Source: Muricoccus pecuniae (lineage in GTDB: Bacteria; Pseudomonadota; Alphaproteobacteria; Acetobacterales; Acetobacteraceae). Taken from it: 32,359 nt of DNA. The notes under the pieces are model-generated. The model searched no databases. It was not told where the DNA came from and saw only the letters and a program-made list of their open reading frames with translations. Each line of letters opens with the position of its first letter. Position 1 is the first letter of the stretch. This document shows, piece by piece, positions 14,951 through 23,078 of the stretch. The stretch is taken from contig NZ_JACIJD010000030.1 of assembly GCF_014199205.1 (NCBI RefSeq), positions 1 to 32,359 on the forward strand, written 5' to 3'. The position numbers were made by a program, and so were the translations under genes.

Positions 14951-15350
14951 CTGCGTTCTGGCATTCCACCTGACCAGAGCGCCGCTGCTATCGGCCAGGG
15001 TTATCCCGAAGCCTGGGACGGGGACCGGGTGGGAGATGCTGGCAGGAGGTGTGCGGTCACCGGCGGATAGAATGCGCGACCGGGCGCGACCGGAGACCGT
15101 TTTCGCCAAGGCTGTATAATATGCATCTGGCGGATGTTTGTGCAGCAATCCCCCTAAGTTCGCACGACTTATCTGAATTGCTTATTAAATGTGCATTTCC
15201 AGGCTTGTCTTCCGATATCTGGCTGTGATTTACCGGCTCTGCAGGAGTGACCTGCAGCGGTGCAGGTCAGGCAATCCCTCGTTTAGCCATTTGGCGGCTC
15301 AACGGCGGGCAGCCTCCTCGACCCCTGACAACGGGCGCCGGAGCGCGTGC
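14951..15350. other. Gene-poor region upstream of cysG, promoter candidates
   Basis: Four hundred bases with no supported gene. The right half is AT-richer than its surroundings. It contains TATAAT at 15114-15119 on the plus strand, without a good -35 at 17 bases, and the long dyad at 15248-15269. The cysG promoter probably lies here. Confidence 0.4.
15248..15269. promoter_or_regulatory. Perfect 9-base dyad TGACCTGCA-N4-TGCAGGTCA upstream of cysG
   Basis: Two exact 9-base arms are separated by GCGG, 82 bases before the cysG start. As DNA it is a strong candidate operator for a dimeric regulator; as RNA it would form a stable tetraloop hairpin. A further TGCAGG half-site lies just upstream at 15240-15245. 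It does not match the NtrC consensus (TGCACC-N5-GGTGCA) and has no T-run, so it is neither an obvious NtrC site nor a terminator. Confidence 0.5.
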
Positions 15351-16835
15351 ATGATGGACCCTCAGTCTTACCAGACCGATGCCCTGACCGGCGCCCTGCA
15401 ACCGCCCCAATCCCGCAGCCTCTTACCAGTGTTCCTGGACCTCGGTGGCCAGCGCGTGCTGGTGGTCGGCGGGAACGAGATGGCGGCCGCCAAGTGCCGC
15501 CTGCTCGTCGGCACGGGGGCTGACATCGTCGTCGTGGACCCAACTCCGGCCGACGAGCTCCGTCACATGGCAGAGGAGGGAGAGGTCCGCCTTCTGCACC
15601 GCGCCTTCGCACTGGCCGACCTGGAGGGGGCCCGGCTCTGCTACGTCACCCTGGAGGATGCCAGCGCGGCCGAGGCTGTGGTTGCGGAGGCCTGCGCGCG
15701 GGGCGTGCTGGTAAACGCCGTGGACCGTCGCCTGCTCTGCGACTTCGTCACGCCTGCGATCGTCTCGCGCGGCGACATGACGATCGCGATCGGCACGGCG
15801 GGCGCTGAGCCGGCGTTGGCGCGCGACCTGCGCGGGCGCGTCGAGGCGGCCATCCCGCCAGGCTACGACAAGCTCTCCTCCTTCTGCCGCGACTGGCGGG
15901 CGGCCGCATCGGTCGCGCTTGCGGGGCGGGATTTGCGCCGCCGTTTCTGGGATGACGTGCTAGACGGCCCGGTTGCTGAGGCCGTGCTTGCCGGAAATCG
16001 CGCGGAGGCGGACCGCCTAATGGGGGCGCTGGTGGTCCGTGCTGCCGCCGGTCGCCTGTCGGTCCCCCAGGGGCAGGCGCAGTTGGTCGGCGCCGGTCCT
16101 GGCGATCCCGACCTTCTCACGCTCAAGGGGCTACGTGCCCTGCAGCGGGCCGATGTCGTCCTTTACGACAAGCTCGTCGGCCCGGAGGTGCTGAACCTTG
16201 CCCGCCGGGACGCACGTCGGATCGACGTGGGGAAGCGCTGCGGCCGCCACTCATTGACCCAAGCCGTGATCAACACGCTCCTCGTCCGCTTCGCCCGCCA
16301 AGGGCTGCGGGTGGTGCGGCTGAAGGGCGGTGACCCTTTCGTTTTCGGCCGCGGCGGCGAGGAGATGGAGGCGATGCGCGAGGCCGGGTTGACTGTCAGT
16401 GTGGTGCCGGGTGTCACAGCGTCTGTCGCGGCGGCGGCCAGGCTCGGCATCCCCCTAACGCACCGAGGCGTCTCGCGCAGCCTGCACCTCATCACCGCCC
16501 ACGGGGCCGATGGTCGCCTGCCGGAGCATAACTGGAAGGCCCTTGCCCAGGTCGGCGGCACGCTCGCCGTCTATATGGGCATACGGACGCTGCCGCAGTT
16601 GGTCGACCGCCTCGCCGAAGCGGGCTTACCCCTCTCGACGCCCGTGATGGCTGTGGAGAACGCGACTCTGGCCACGCAGCGAACGATACCCGGCACGCTG
16701 CACTCTATTGCGGAGCGCGTGGCCGAGACGGCACCGGATGGCCCGACGCTTGTACTGATCGGCCAAGCCGTCGCGCTCGCCCACTTGAGCGGCCCCTATA
16801 TCGACGGGATACCAGGCGCAGCCATGAGGGCCTAG
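15351..16835 (+). CDS. cysG: Siroheme synthase CysG (precorrin-2 dehydrogenase/ferrochelatase + uroporphyrinogen-III methyltransferase)
   Basis: The 494-residue protein joins both halves of siroheme synthesis. The N-terminal ~220 residues are the NAD-binding precorrin-2 dehydrogenase/sirohydrochlorin ferrochelatase domain ('FLDLGGQRVLVVGGNEMAAA', 'AVDRRLLCDFVTPAIVSRGD'). The C-terminal ~250 residues are the SAM-dependent uroporphyrinogen-III C-methyltransferase ('LVGAGPGDPDLLTLKGLRAL', 'VVRLKGGDPFVFGRGGEEME', 'VVPGVTASVAAAARLGIPLT'). It converts uroporphyrinogen III to siroheme, the cofactor of nitrite reductase NirB encoded on the opposite strand 3.4 kb away. ATG 15351 has GGAG 7-8 bases upstream; the frame is open to 15189 but that leader is not family-like. 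Length and motifs are normal. Confidence 0.95.
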   Translation: MMDPQSYQTDALTGALQPPQSRSLLPVFLDLGGQRVLVVGGNEMAAAKCRLLVGTGADIVVVDPTPADELRHMAEEGEVRLLHRAFALADLEGARLCYVTLEDASAAEAVVAEACARGVLVNAVDRRLLCDFVTPAIVSRGDMTIAIGTAGAEPALARDLRGRVEAAIPPGYDKLSSFCRDWRAAASVALAGRDLRRRFWDDVLDGPVAEAVLAGNRAEADRLMGALVVRAAAGRLSVPQGQAQLVGAGPGDPDLLTLKGLRALQRADVVLYDKLVGPEVLNLARRDARRIDVGKRCGRHSLTQAVINTLLVRFARQGLRVVRLKGGDPFVFGRGGEEMEAMREAGLTVSVVPGVTASVAAAARLGIPLTHRGVSRSLHLITAHGADGRLPEHNWKALAQVGGTLAVYMGIRTLPQLVDRLAEAGLPLSTPVMAVENATLATQRTIPGTLHSIAERVAETAPDGPTLVLIGQAVALAHLSGPYIDGIPGAAMRA

Positions 16836-16951
16836 GCGGACGCTTCGGTATGCGCCTACGGCTAACTGCGCCTTCAAGCTGATCCCTGCGACGCAGTCGC
16901 CGCGCCAAGCTTTTCGCCTGCCCGGGTAGGCTCCGCAGACTCGCGCCTGGA

Positions 16952-17071
16952 CTAGGTGGCAGGAGGAGTTTGCAGCAGCCGCAGGCTGCCGGTCACACTG
17001 GTCATGGGGTGGTTGAAGTGGTGCGCGATGTCGCCGGCTAGCTGGCCCACCGCATCCAGCTTCTGCGACCG
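16952..17071 (-). pseudogene. Histidine kinase phosphoacceptor (HisKA) fragment
   Basis: The minus-strand frame reads 'RSQKLDAVGQLAGDIAHHFN' then 'HPMTSVTGSLRLLQTPP', an obvious relative of the H-box of hybrid sensor kinases (typically '[20 protein letters not shown]'). Only about 40 residues survive, the HDFNN core is altered to HHFNH, and there is no ATPase domain. The fragment lies in the 16836-17196 gap between cysG and the FNT gene, which otherwise holds nothing recognisable. It suggests that a sensor kinase gene once lay here. Confidence 0.65.
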
Positions 17072-17196
17072 CCCAACGATAGATCTGATTTTCCGCGGAC
17101 GGCTGGCACCCGGGTTTCGGGGGTGGACCGGTTCGGGTCCGAGGGCGCGAAGCTTGCATGGCTTCAACGACGCCCAACACCCGAGGGGAGATGCAC

Positions 17197-18048
17197 GTGT
17201 CCTACCTGGCTCCGCAGGAATTCGTGACCAAGATGATCGACGCGGGTGAGTCGAAAGTTTTCATGTCCACCCGCGATACCTTGATCCGCGCCTACATGGC
17301 AGGCGCCATTCTCGCCCTTGCGGCCGCGTTCGCGGTAACCGTCACCGTCCAGACCGGGCAGCCCCTGGCTGGTGCCATCCTCTTTCCGGTCGGCTTCTGC
17401 CTTCTCTACCTTCTCGGGTTCGACCTGCTGACCGGGGTCTTCACCCTTGTCCCTCTGGCTCTCATGGACAAGCGGCCAGGCGTGACGGTCGGGGGTATGC
17501 TGCGCAACTGGTGGCTAGTTTTTATTGGGAACTTCGCCGGCGCGCTTACCGTGGCAGTCATGATGGCCATCATCTTCACCTACGGTTTCACCGAGGCGCC
17601 GGACGCGGTCGGGAGGCGTATCGGCTCGATCGGTGAGGGCCGTACAGTGGGATACGCAGAGCACGGCGCCGCGGGCATGCTGACGCTCTTCATCCGCGGC
17701 GTGCTGTGCAACTGGATGGTCTCGACCGGCGTGGTGGCGGCCATGATGTCCACCTCCGTCTCCGGTAAGGTGATCGCCATGTGGATGCCGATCATGGTGT
17801 TCTTCTACATGGGCTTCGAGCATTCCATCGTGAACATGTTCCTCTTCCCCTCCGGCTTGATGCTGGGCGGTGAGTTCTCCTTCTGGGATTACATGATCTG
17901 GAACGAGATCCCGACCGTGCTCGGCAACCTCGTTGGAGGCTTCTCCTTCGTTGGCCTGACTCTCTACTCGACGCATGTGCGTACCGGGCCTAAGCGTAAT
18001 CAGGACTTCAGGGCCCGGACTGCCCGTACCCCGGCGCCTGGCGAGTGA
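17197..18048 (+). CDS. Formate/nitrite transporter family channel (NirC/FocA-like)
   Basis: The 283-residue protein is an FNT-family integral membrane channel with about six hydrophobic helices ('AYMAGAILALAAAFAVTVTV', 'FPVGFCLLYLLGFDLLTGVF', 'NWWLVFIGNFAGALTVAVMM', 'CNWMVSTGVVAAMMS', 'MWMPIMVFFYMGFEHSIVNM'). The conserved channel His is in 'FEHSIVNMFLFP'. FNT channels move formate, nitrite or similar small anions; next to siroheme synthase and the nitrate/nitrite reductases, nitrite is the likely substrate. I prefer GTG 17197, with GAGGGGAG six bases upstream and the family-typical start SYLAPQEF. ATG 17191 is too close to that site, and ATG 17158 lacks one. The stop is one base before the GTG start of the PP2C-kinase gene, so the two are almost certainly cotranscribed. 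Confidence 0.93.
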   Translation: MSYLAPQEFVTKMIDAGESKVFMSTRDTLIRAYMAGAILALAAAFAVTVTVQTGQPLAGAILFPVGFCLLYLLGFDLLTGVFTLVPLALMDKRPGVTVGGMLRNWWLVFIGNFAGALTVAVMMAIIFTYGFTEAPDAVGRRIGSIGEGRTVGYAEHGAAGMLTLFIRGVLCNWMVSTGVVAAMMSTSVSGKVIAMWMPIMVFFYMGFEHSIVNMFLFPSGLMLGGEFSFWDYMIWNEIPTVLGNLVGGFSFVGLTLYSTHVRTGPKRNQDFRARTARTPAPGE

Positions 18049-18049
18049 C

Positions 18050-19855
18050 GTGAGCCGGGGTGCCGGTTCTGAGCCGCATGACCCCGGTCCGATTGACCAT
18101 GGGCGAGCGGATGCTGGCACCCCGCGGAGCGGCCTGGCGGTCTCGGTCGGGCAGTGCTCTGACCGGGGCCGCAAAGAGGTGAACCAGGATTTCCACGGCG
18201 TCCTCCAGCCGGACCAGCCGCTGCTGACTTCCAAGGGGATCGCCATCGCGATTGCCGATGGCATCAGCACGAGCAGGGTTTCCCACATCGCGAGCGAGAG
18301 CGTGGTCAAAAGCTTTCTTTCCGACTACTACAGCACCTCAGAAGCCTGGAGCGTGAAGACGTCCGCGCAGCGCGTCATCGCCGCCGCGAACTCATGGCTG
18401 CACGCTCAGACCCGGCGTAGCGGCCTCGGCGAGGACATGGACGGCGGCTATGTCTGCACCCTGAGCGCCATGGTGTTGAAATCCACCACCGCACATATCT
18501 TCCATGTCGGTGACTCCCGGATCTATCGAGTCGACGGCACCTCGCTCGAACAGCTGACGGACGATCATCGGGTCGTCGTCTCGTCGCGGCAGAGTTACCT
18601 TAACCGCGCCTTGGGCGCCGAGCGCGAGGTGGAGATCGACTATTACGCCTTCCCGGTCGCTGCAGGTGACCTCTTCGTGTTGGCGACCGACGGGGTTTAT
18701 GAATACGTCAGCTCTCAGTTCATCGCGGAAGCGGTCCAAGATACGACCGCGGATCTCGACGAGGTCGCCCACCGTATCGTTCGAGAGGCACTCGAGAACG
18801 GCAGTCCGGACAACCTGACCATCCAGCTGGTGCGTGTCGAGCAAGTGCCGGAGGGTGAAGCCGCCGAGGCCCTGGTCCGCTCAGGGGACCTTCCGCTGCC
18901 GCCAGCCCTTACGCCGCCCGCGGTCTTCGACGGCTTCCGGATCATCCGGCCGCTACACGCGAGCAGCCGCTCGCAGGTCTTCCTGGCCGCGGATACCGCA
19001 GACGAGAGCCTCGTCGCCCTGAAGGTGCCTTCGACCGAGTTTAGGGCGGATGCTTCCCATCTCAGGCGCTTCGCGATGGAGGAGTGGATCGCGCGCCGGA
19101 TCGACAATGTGCACGTGCTCGGCGCTCCAGCAAACCGACGCAAGCGGAACTTCCTGTATGTCGTCACTGAGTTTGTGGAGGGGCAAACACTCGCCCAGTG
19201 GATGGCCGACAACCCCCGTCCTGACCTGGAGCGGGTGCGAGACGTCGTCGAGCAGATCGCCCGGGGTCTCCAGGCCCTCCATCGCAAGGAGGTCCTGCAC
19301 CAGGACCTGCGCCCTGAGAACATCCTGATCGACCGGGCGGGCACCGTGAAGATCATCGACTTTGGCGCCGCCAGGGTAGCGGGCATTGCCGAGGCCGATG
19401 ATCGCTCTCACGAGGAGGACATCCTCGGAACTGTGCAGTACACGGCGCCCGAGTACTTCCTTGGTGAGGGTGGCACCGCGCGGTCCGACATCTTCTCGCT
19501 CGGTGTGATCGCTTACCAGATGCTTACCGGCCGTCTGCCCTACGGCACCGCCGTATCGCAGGCGCATTCCCGATCAGCCCAGCGCAAGCTGCGGTACCAG
19601 TCAGCCTGCGATCTTCACCGCACCATACCGGCCTGGGTCGACGGAGCGTTGGAGAAGGCGGTTCGGGTCGACCCCAGGCGGCGGCATGCCGAGCTTTCCG
19701 AGTTCACCCATGACCTTCGGCACCCGAATGCTGAGTTCGCAGCCCGGCCGCAGCCCCTTCTGGAGCGCGACCCTGTCCTGTTCTGGAAAGCCATCTCCCT
19801 GCTGCTCTCCCTAACTGTGGCGATCTTGGCAGCCCTACTCGCCTTGCAGCCCTGA
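18050..19855 (+). CDS. PP2C phosphatase-Ser/Thr kinase fusion, C-terminal membrane anchor (copy 1)
   Basis: The 601-residue protein combines two opposing activities. Residues ~30-265 are a PP2C (PPM) phosphatase with metal-binding motifs 'GRKEVNQDF', 'IAIADGIS', 'FHVGDSRIYR', 'LATDGVYE' and 'GSPDNLTIQLV'. Residues ~295-565 are a Hanks-type kinase: Lys in 'LVALKVP', catalytic loop 'HQDLRPENILI' (HRD changed to HQD), 'KIIDFGAARV' (DFG intact) and 'GTVQYTAPEYFLG'. The glycine-rich loop is degenerate ('LHASSRSQVF'). A final helix 'AISLLLSLTVAILAALLALQ' anchors it in the membrane with the catalytic parts in the cytoplasm. GTG 18050 starts one base after the channel gene stop, so it is probably translationally coupled to that channel. 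Its target is unknown; the adjoining FNT channel or the nitrate system is the obvious candidate. Confidence 0.92.
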   Translation: MSRGAGSEPHDPGPIDHGRADAGTPRSGLAVSVGQCSDRGRKEVNQDFHGVLQPDQPLLTSKGIAIAIADGISTSRVSHIASESVVKSFLSDYYSTSEAWSVKTSAQRVIAAANSWLHAQTRRSGLGEDMDGGYVCTLSAMVLKSTTAHIFHVGDSRIYRVDGTSLEQLTDDHRVVVSSRQSYLNRALGAEREVEIDYYAFPVAAGDLFVLATDGVYEYVSSQFIAEAVQDTTADLDEVAHRIVREALENGSPDNLTIQLVRVEQVPEGEAAEALVRSGDLPLPPALTPPAVFDGFRIIRPLHASSRSQVFLAADTADESLVALKVPSTEFRADASHLRRFAMEEWIARRIDNVHVLGAPANRRKRNFLYVVTEFVEGQTLAQWMADNPRPDLERVRDVVEQIARGLQALHRKEVLHQDLRPENILIDRAGTVKIIDFGAARVAGIAEADDRSHEEDILGTVQYTAPEYFLGEGGTARSDIFSLGVIAYQMLTGRLPYGTAVSQAHSRSAQRKLRYQSACDLHRTIPAWVDGALEKAVRVDPRRRHAELSEFTHDLRHPNAEFAARPQPLLERDPVLFWKAISLLLSLTVAILAALLALQP

Positions 19856-19881
19856 CGTCTGAATAATGGGCGATGTTAGGA

Positions 19882-19909
19882 GGCCCCGCCTCCGCCTGCC
19901 GGCGAGGCC
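19882..19909. terminator. Bidirectional terminator-like hairpin between convergent genes
   Basis: GGCCCCGCC (19882-19890) pairs with GGCGAGGCC (19901-19909) with one mismatch and a 10-base loop. It lies in the 60-base gap between the convergent kinase and nirD stops. No T-run is evident, so it may work with Rho or simply protect 3' ends. Confidence 0.5.
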
Positions 19910-19915
19910 CCCCGG

Positions 19916-20251
19916 CTAGGCTGGCGTGCTCGTGACGGCAGGCAAGCCGACCAGCAAGGTTCCGTCCGCCGCCGCGCGGACGGGGTAGATGGTGAGAGGG
20001 CGGTCGCTGTCAGCAACCGGCCTCCCCGTGGCGAGGTCCCAGCTCCGCTCATGCAGCGGGCAAACGATAGTGGTTCCGCCGGTCAGTCCGTCGGCGAGGG
20101 GTCCGCCCTTGTGAGGGCAGTCCGGCTGAGTCGCAAAAACTTGGCCGGAGCGGGTGTGGAAAATCGCGATGCAGCGCCCTTCCACCTTGAAGTTCCGGCC
20201 CTCCCCCGGCGGGATGTCCGACAGGCGGGCGATGGGGATCTCCGCGCTCAT
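19916..20251 (-). CDS. nirD: Nitrite reductase small subunit NirD (Rieske-like)
   Basis: The 111-residue protein has a Rieske [2Fe-2S] binding pattern: Cys45-x-His47 in 'PDCPHKGGPLADG' and Cys64-x2-His67 in 'IVCPLHERSWDLATG'. NirD pairs with NirB in cytoplasmic assimilatory NADH nitrite reductase, which reduces nitrite to ammonium with six electrons. Some NirD proteins have lost the cluster ligands; here all four are kept. The ATG overlaps the nirB stop by 4 bases (ATGA type), so the two subunits are translationally coupled. It is the last gene of the narK-nasA-nirBD transcript. Confidence 0.95.
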   Translation of the reverse strand: MSAEIPIARLSDIPPGEGRNFKVEGRCIAIFHTRSGQVFATQPDCPHKGGPLADGLTGGTTIVCPLHERSWDLATGRPVADSDRPLTIYPVRAAADGTLLVGLPAVTSTPA

Positions 20252-22698
20252 GCGCCGGACCCTACCGTCGCGGTCATCGCTGCGTCGGCGCGGTCCATCC
20301 CCTTCTCGATGATCTGCTTCCAGGGATCGATAAAGGCATCCACGGACTCCTGCATCGCGGCGTCTAGCCGGGCGGCGATCCCCTCGCTGTCCTCCATCAC
20401 GATGGCCCGGACACGTTCGATGCCAACCCGCTCCACCCAGGTGTAGGTCCGCTCCTTGTACTTCGCCTCCTCACGGTAGAGCTGCATGAAGCGGCCGGCA
20501 TAGAGCAGCACCTCCTCGTGGCTGCCCACCGTGCAGAGCAGGTCGCCCTTGCGCACGTGGGATCCGCCGGCCCCGCCCACATAGATCTCCCACTTGCCAT
20601 CACCGATCGCGACGGCACCCACGTCCTTTATCAGCGCTTCCGCGCAGTTGCGCGGACAGCCGGTGGTGGCCAACTTCATCTTGTGCGGGCTGTCGATGCC
20701 CTTGAACCGATCCTCGATTTGCGCGGCCAGCTTCATGCTGTCGCCGAGGCCGAAGCGGCAGAAGTCAGTGCCGACGCAGGACTTGCAGGTGCGGTAGGTC
20801 TTTCCGTAGGCATAGCCCGAATGGGTGCCCAGATCGGCCCAGACCTTGGGCAGGTCCTCCTTCTTGACGCCGAGCAGGTCGATGCGCTGACCGCCCGTCA
20901 CCTTCACCATGGGGACGTTGTATTTCTCGGCCACCTCGGCGATGCGGCGCAGCTCAGCTGGTGTAGTCGCGCCGCCTGCCATGGGGGGCACGACGGAGAA
21001 GGTACCGTCCTTCTGGATGTTGGCGTGAGCGCGCTCGTTGATGAAGCGCGCGTCCGCCTCGGGAATGTAGTCACCCCTCCAAACCACCGAGAGAAGGGAG
21101 GCGAGGGCCGGCTTACTCTGGGCATCCTCGACCCCGCCCGCCAGTTCCCGGAACACGGCGGAGACGGAGCGCAGGTTCCGCGCCCTGACTTCCGCGACCA
21201 ACTCCGGCTTCTTCAGGGGAATGCAGGGCACGTAGTAGTGGACGGACGGGTCCTCCTCCACGGCGCCGCCCAGGAACCAGGCCACCACCTCGTTCATCAG
21301 CCCCTTGCAGGAGCCACAGCCCATGCCGGCGCGGGTGGCACCCATTACCGCCTTGGTGGTCTTGGCCCCGCCCGCGATACAGGTGCCAATCGCGGCCTTG
21401 GTGACGCCGTTGCAGTTGCAGACCTGAGCGTCGGCCGGCATCTCGTCGATCGTTACCTTCTGGCTCGGCGCGCCGATGTCGAAGAGCAGCGACAGGCGCT
21501 CCTCCGGAAGCGGGCTATCGCGGTCGAAAGCCTGCATCAGGTAGGCAGCCTTGCCGATGTCGCCCATCAGGATTCCGCCGACGAGGCGCCCATCCCGCAC
21601 GATCAGCTTCTTGTAAATGCCGCGCTTGGGCTCGACGAACTGTACCAGTTCGTCCCGCTCTTCCTGGGTCTCAGTAAGGCCCATGGAAGCCAGCTCGACC
21701 CCCATGACTTTCAACTTTGTGGCGAGCTTGGAGCCGTGATAGGCGGCGTCGATGTTGCGACCCGTGAGGTGGTCTGCGAAGACCTTGGCCTGATCCCAGA
21801 GCGGCGCGACGAGACCGTAGACGCGGCCGCGGTGCTGCGCGCATTCCCCCACGACGTAGATCGTGCGGTCGTCAACCGAGCGCATGTGGTCGTCCACCAC
21901 GATGGCACGCTCCACCGTCAGCCCGGCCCGGTGGCCGATCTCGGCATTGGGGCGAATACCCGCGGCCACTACCAGAAGATCGCAATCCAGCGTCGTGCCG
22001 TCCTTGAAGGCCAAGCCGGTAACGCGGCCCTCGCCCAGGATTTCGGTGGTGGACTTCTGGAGGTGGACGGCGATGCCCATCCTCTCCATGCCGGACTTCA
22101 GGATCGTGCCGCCGGTGAAGTCGAGCTGCTGTTCCATCAGGTGCCCTGCCAAGTGCACCACATGCACCTCGCAGCCGTGATTCATCAGGCCGCGTGCCGC
22201 TTCTAGGCCGAGGAGTCCGCCGCCGATCACTACGGCCTTCCTGCCCGGTGCGGAGGCGGCAATCATGCCGTTGCAGTCGTCGATGGTGCGGAAGCCGAAG
22301 ACGCCTGGCTTCAGGGAGCCGTCCGCCCCGTGCAGCCCCTTGATCGGCGGCATGAAGGCCCGGCTACCGGTGGCAATCAGCAGGCGGTCATAGTGCTCCC
22401 GCACCCCGTTGTCCGCGATAACCACCTTGGCATAGCGGTCGATGTCCGTCACCCGCGCCCCGGCATGGAGGGTGATGCCGTTCTCGGCGTACCAGGACAG
22501 TGGGTTGAGGAAGATCTCCTCCGTGTCCTGCGCACCGCTAAGAACGTTGGAGAGCAGGATGCGATTATAGTTTCCGTATGGCTCGTCGCCGAACATGAAG
22601 ATGTCGAACATATCGGCACCACCGCGGGCGAGGACCTCCTCCACCGCGCGGGCGCCCGCCATGCCGTTTCCGACGACCACCAACTTCTGCTTTGCCAT
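20248..22698 (-). CDS. nirB: Assimilatory NAD(P)H nitrite reductase large subunit NirB
   Basis: The 816-residue protein has the full NirB architecture. The FAD/NAD oxidoreductase module (~1-400) carries 'VVVGNGMAGARAVEEVL', 'AVVIGGGLLGLEAARGL' and 'IYVVGECAQHRGRVYG'. A BFD-like [2Fe-2S] domain follows ('VCNCNGVTKAAI', later 'GMGCGSCKGLMNEV'). The siroheme/[4Fe-4S] reductase domain has cluster ligands in 'CVGTDFCRFG' and 'TTGCPRNCAEA'. It takes electrons from NAD(P)H through FAD and the clusters to siroheme, where nitrite becomes ammonium. Siroheme comes from the CysG encoded nearby. A second BFD domain, present in some NirB, was not evident. It starts 29 bases after the small unknown gene and overlaps nirD. 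Confidence 0.96.
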   Translation of the reverse strand: MAKQKLVVVGNGMAGARAVEEVLARGGADMFDIFMFGDEPYGNYNRILLSNVLSGAQDTEEIFLNPLSWYAENGITLHAGARVTDIDRYAKVVIADNGVREHYDRLLIATGSRAFMPPIKGLHGADGSLKPGVFGFRTIDDCNGMIAASAPGRKAVVIGGGLLGLEAARGLMNHGCEVHVVHLAGHLMEQQLDFTGGTILKSGMERMGIAVHLQKSTTEILGEGRVTGLAFKDGTTLDCDLLVVAAGIRPNAEIGHRAGLTVERAIVVDDHMRSVDDRTIYVVGECAQHRGRVYGLVAPLWDQAKVFADHLTGRNIDAAYHGSKLATKLKVMGVELASMGLTETQEERDELVQFVEPKRGIYKKLIVRDGRLVGGILMGDIGKAAYLMQAFDRDSPLPEERLSLLFDIGAPSQKVTIDEMPADAQVCNCNGVTKAAIGTCIAGGAKTTKAVMGATRAGMGCGSCKGLMNEVVAWFLGGAVEEDPSVHYYVPCIPLKKPELVAEVRARNLRSVSAVFRELAGGVEDAQSKPALASLLSVVWRGDYIPEADARFINERAHANIQKDGTFSVVPPMAGGATTPAELRRIAEVAEKYNVPMVKVTGGQRIDLLGVKKEDLPKVWADLGTHSGYAYGKTYRTCKSCVGTDFCRFGLGDSMKLAAQIEDRFKGIDSPHKMKLATTGCPRNCAEALIKDVGAVAIGDGKWEIYVGGAGGSHVRKGDLLCTVGSHEEVLLYAGRFMQLYREEAKYKERTYTWVERVGIERVRAIVMEDSEGIAARLDAAMQESVDAFIDPWKQIIEKGMDRADAAMTATVGSGA

Positions 22699-22727
22699 GT
22701 GTTTGCCCCTGTTGTTGCTCCGCCCAG

Positions 22728-23078
22728 TCAGATTTCCATCAGCCCGATATCAAGCACGACATGCCCCGCTACGCCCCTCTCGGCCGAGACCAGCACCTCG
22801 ACCTTCGTCTCGGGAAACAGGTCCTCCAGCACGGCGAGCGGGACGTGCATCGCGCCCTTGGCGCCCACGGGGAAAAGCCGCATCGGCACGCCATCGCGCA
22901 GCAGGGTCAGCGTGATCAATCCGTCGGCCGAGTTACCGGCGCGGAGATAGACGAGTTGGGCGCGCCGGTCCGCTGGTACCGTGTAGGACAAGCCATCGTC
23001 GAGCGGCACGGAAACGGCGAGGCCCTGTCCCTCGAAGGGGTAGATGCCGTTGATGAAGCGGGGGGTGGATTCCATCAT
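22728..23078 (-). CDS. Uncharacterised 116-residue protein coupled to nasA
   Basis: The protein starts MMESTPRFINGIYPFEGQGL and looks like a compact all-beta domain of alternating hydrophobic strands ('LAVSVPLDDGLSYTVPADRR', 'AQLVYLRAGNSADGLITLTL', 'EVLVSAERGVAGHVVLDIGL'). There are no Cys or His clusters for metal, no membrane helix and no signal peptide. Its ATG overlaps the nasA TGA (ATGA), a sign of translational coupling, and nirB follows 29 bases later, so it is made with the two reductases. I recall similar small hypothetical proteins in nitrate-assimilation loci of alphaproteobacteria but know no assigned function. Roles such as NasA maturation, NasA-NirB contact or electron-donor docking are inference from position only. 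A longer frame upstream to 23222 lies inside nasA and is spurious. Confidence 0.85.
   Translation of the reverse strand: MMESTPRFINGIYPFEGQGLAVSVPLDDGLSYTVPADRRAQLVYLRAGNSADGLITLTLLRDGVPMRLFPVGAKGAMHVPLAVLEDLFPETKVEVLVSAERGVAGHVVLDIGLMEI

Noticed and set aside
15099-15119. TATAAT-based sigma-70 promoter for cysG
   Set aside because: The -10 is perfect but no acceptable -35 sits 16-19 bases upstream; kept only as a remark in the intergenic entry.
16836-16875. Terminator after cysG (TAGGCG/CGCCTA)
   Set aside because: Only a 6-base stem with a 14-base loop and no T-run.
20518-22206. Long plus-strand open frame of 562 codons opposite nirB
   Set aside because: It is antisense to a perfectly conserved nirB and shows low-complexity His/Val/Leu-rich text typical of GC-rich antisense frames.
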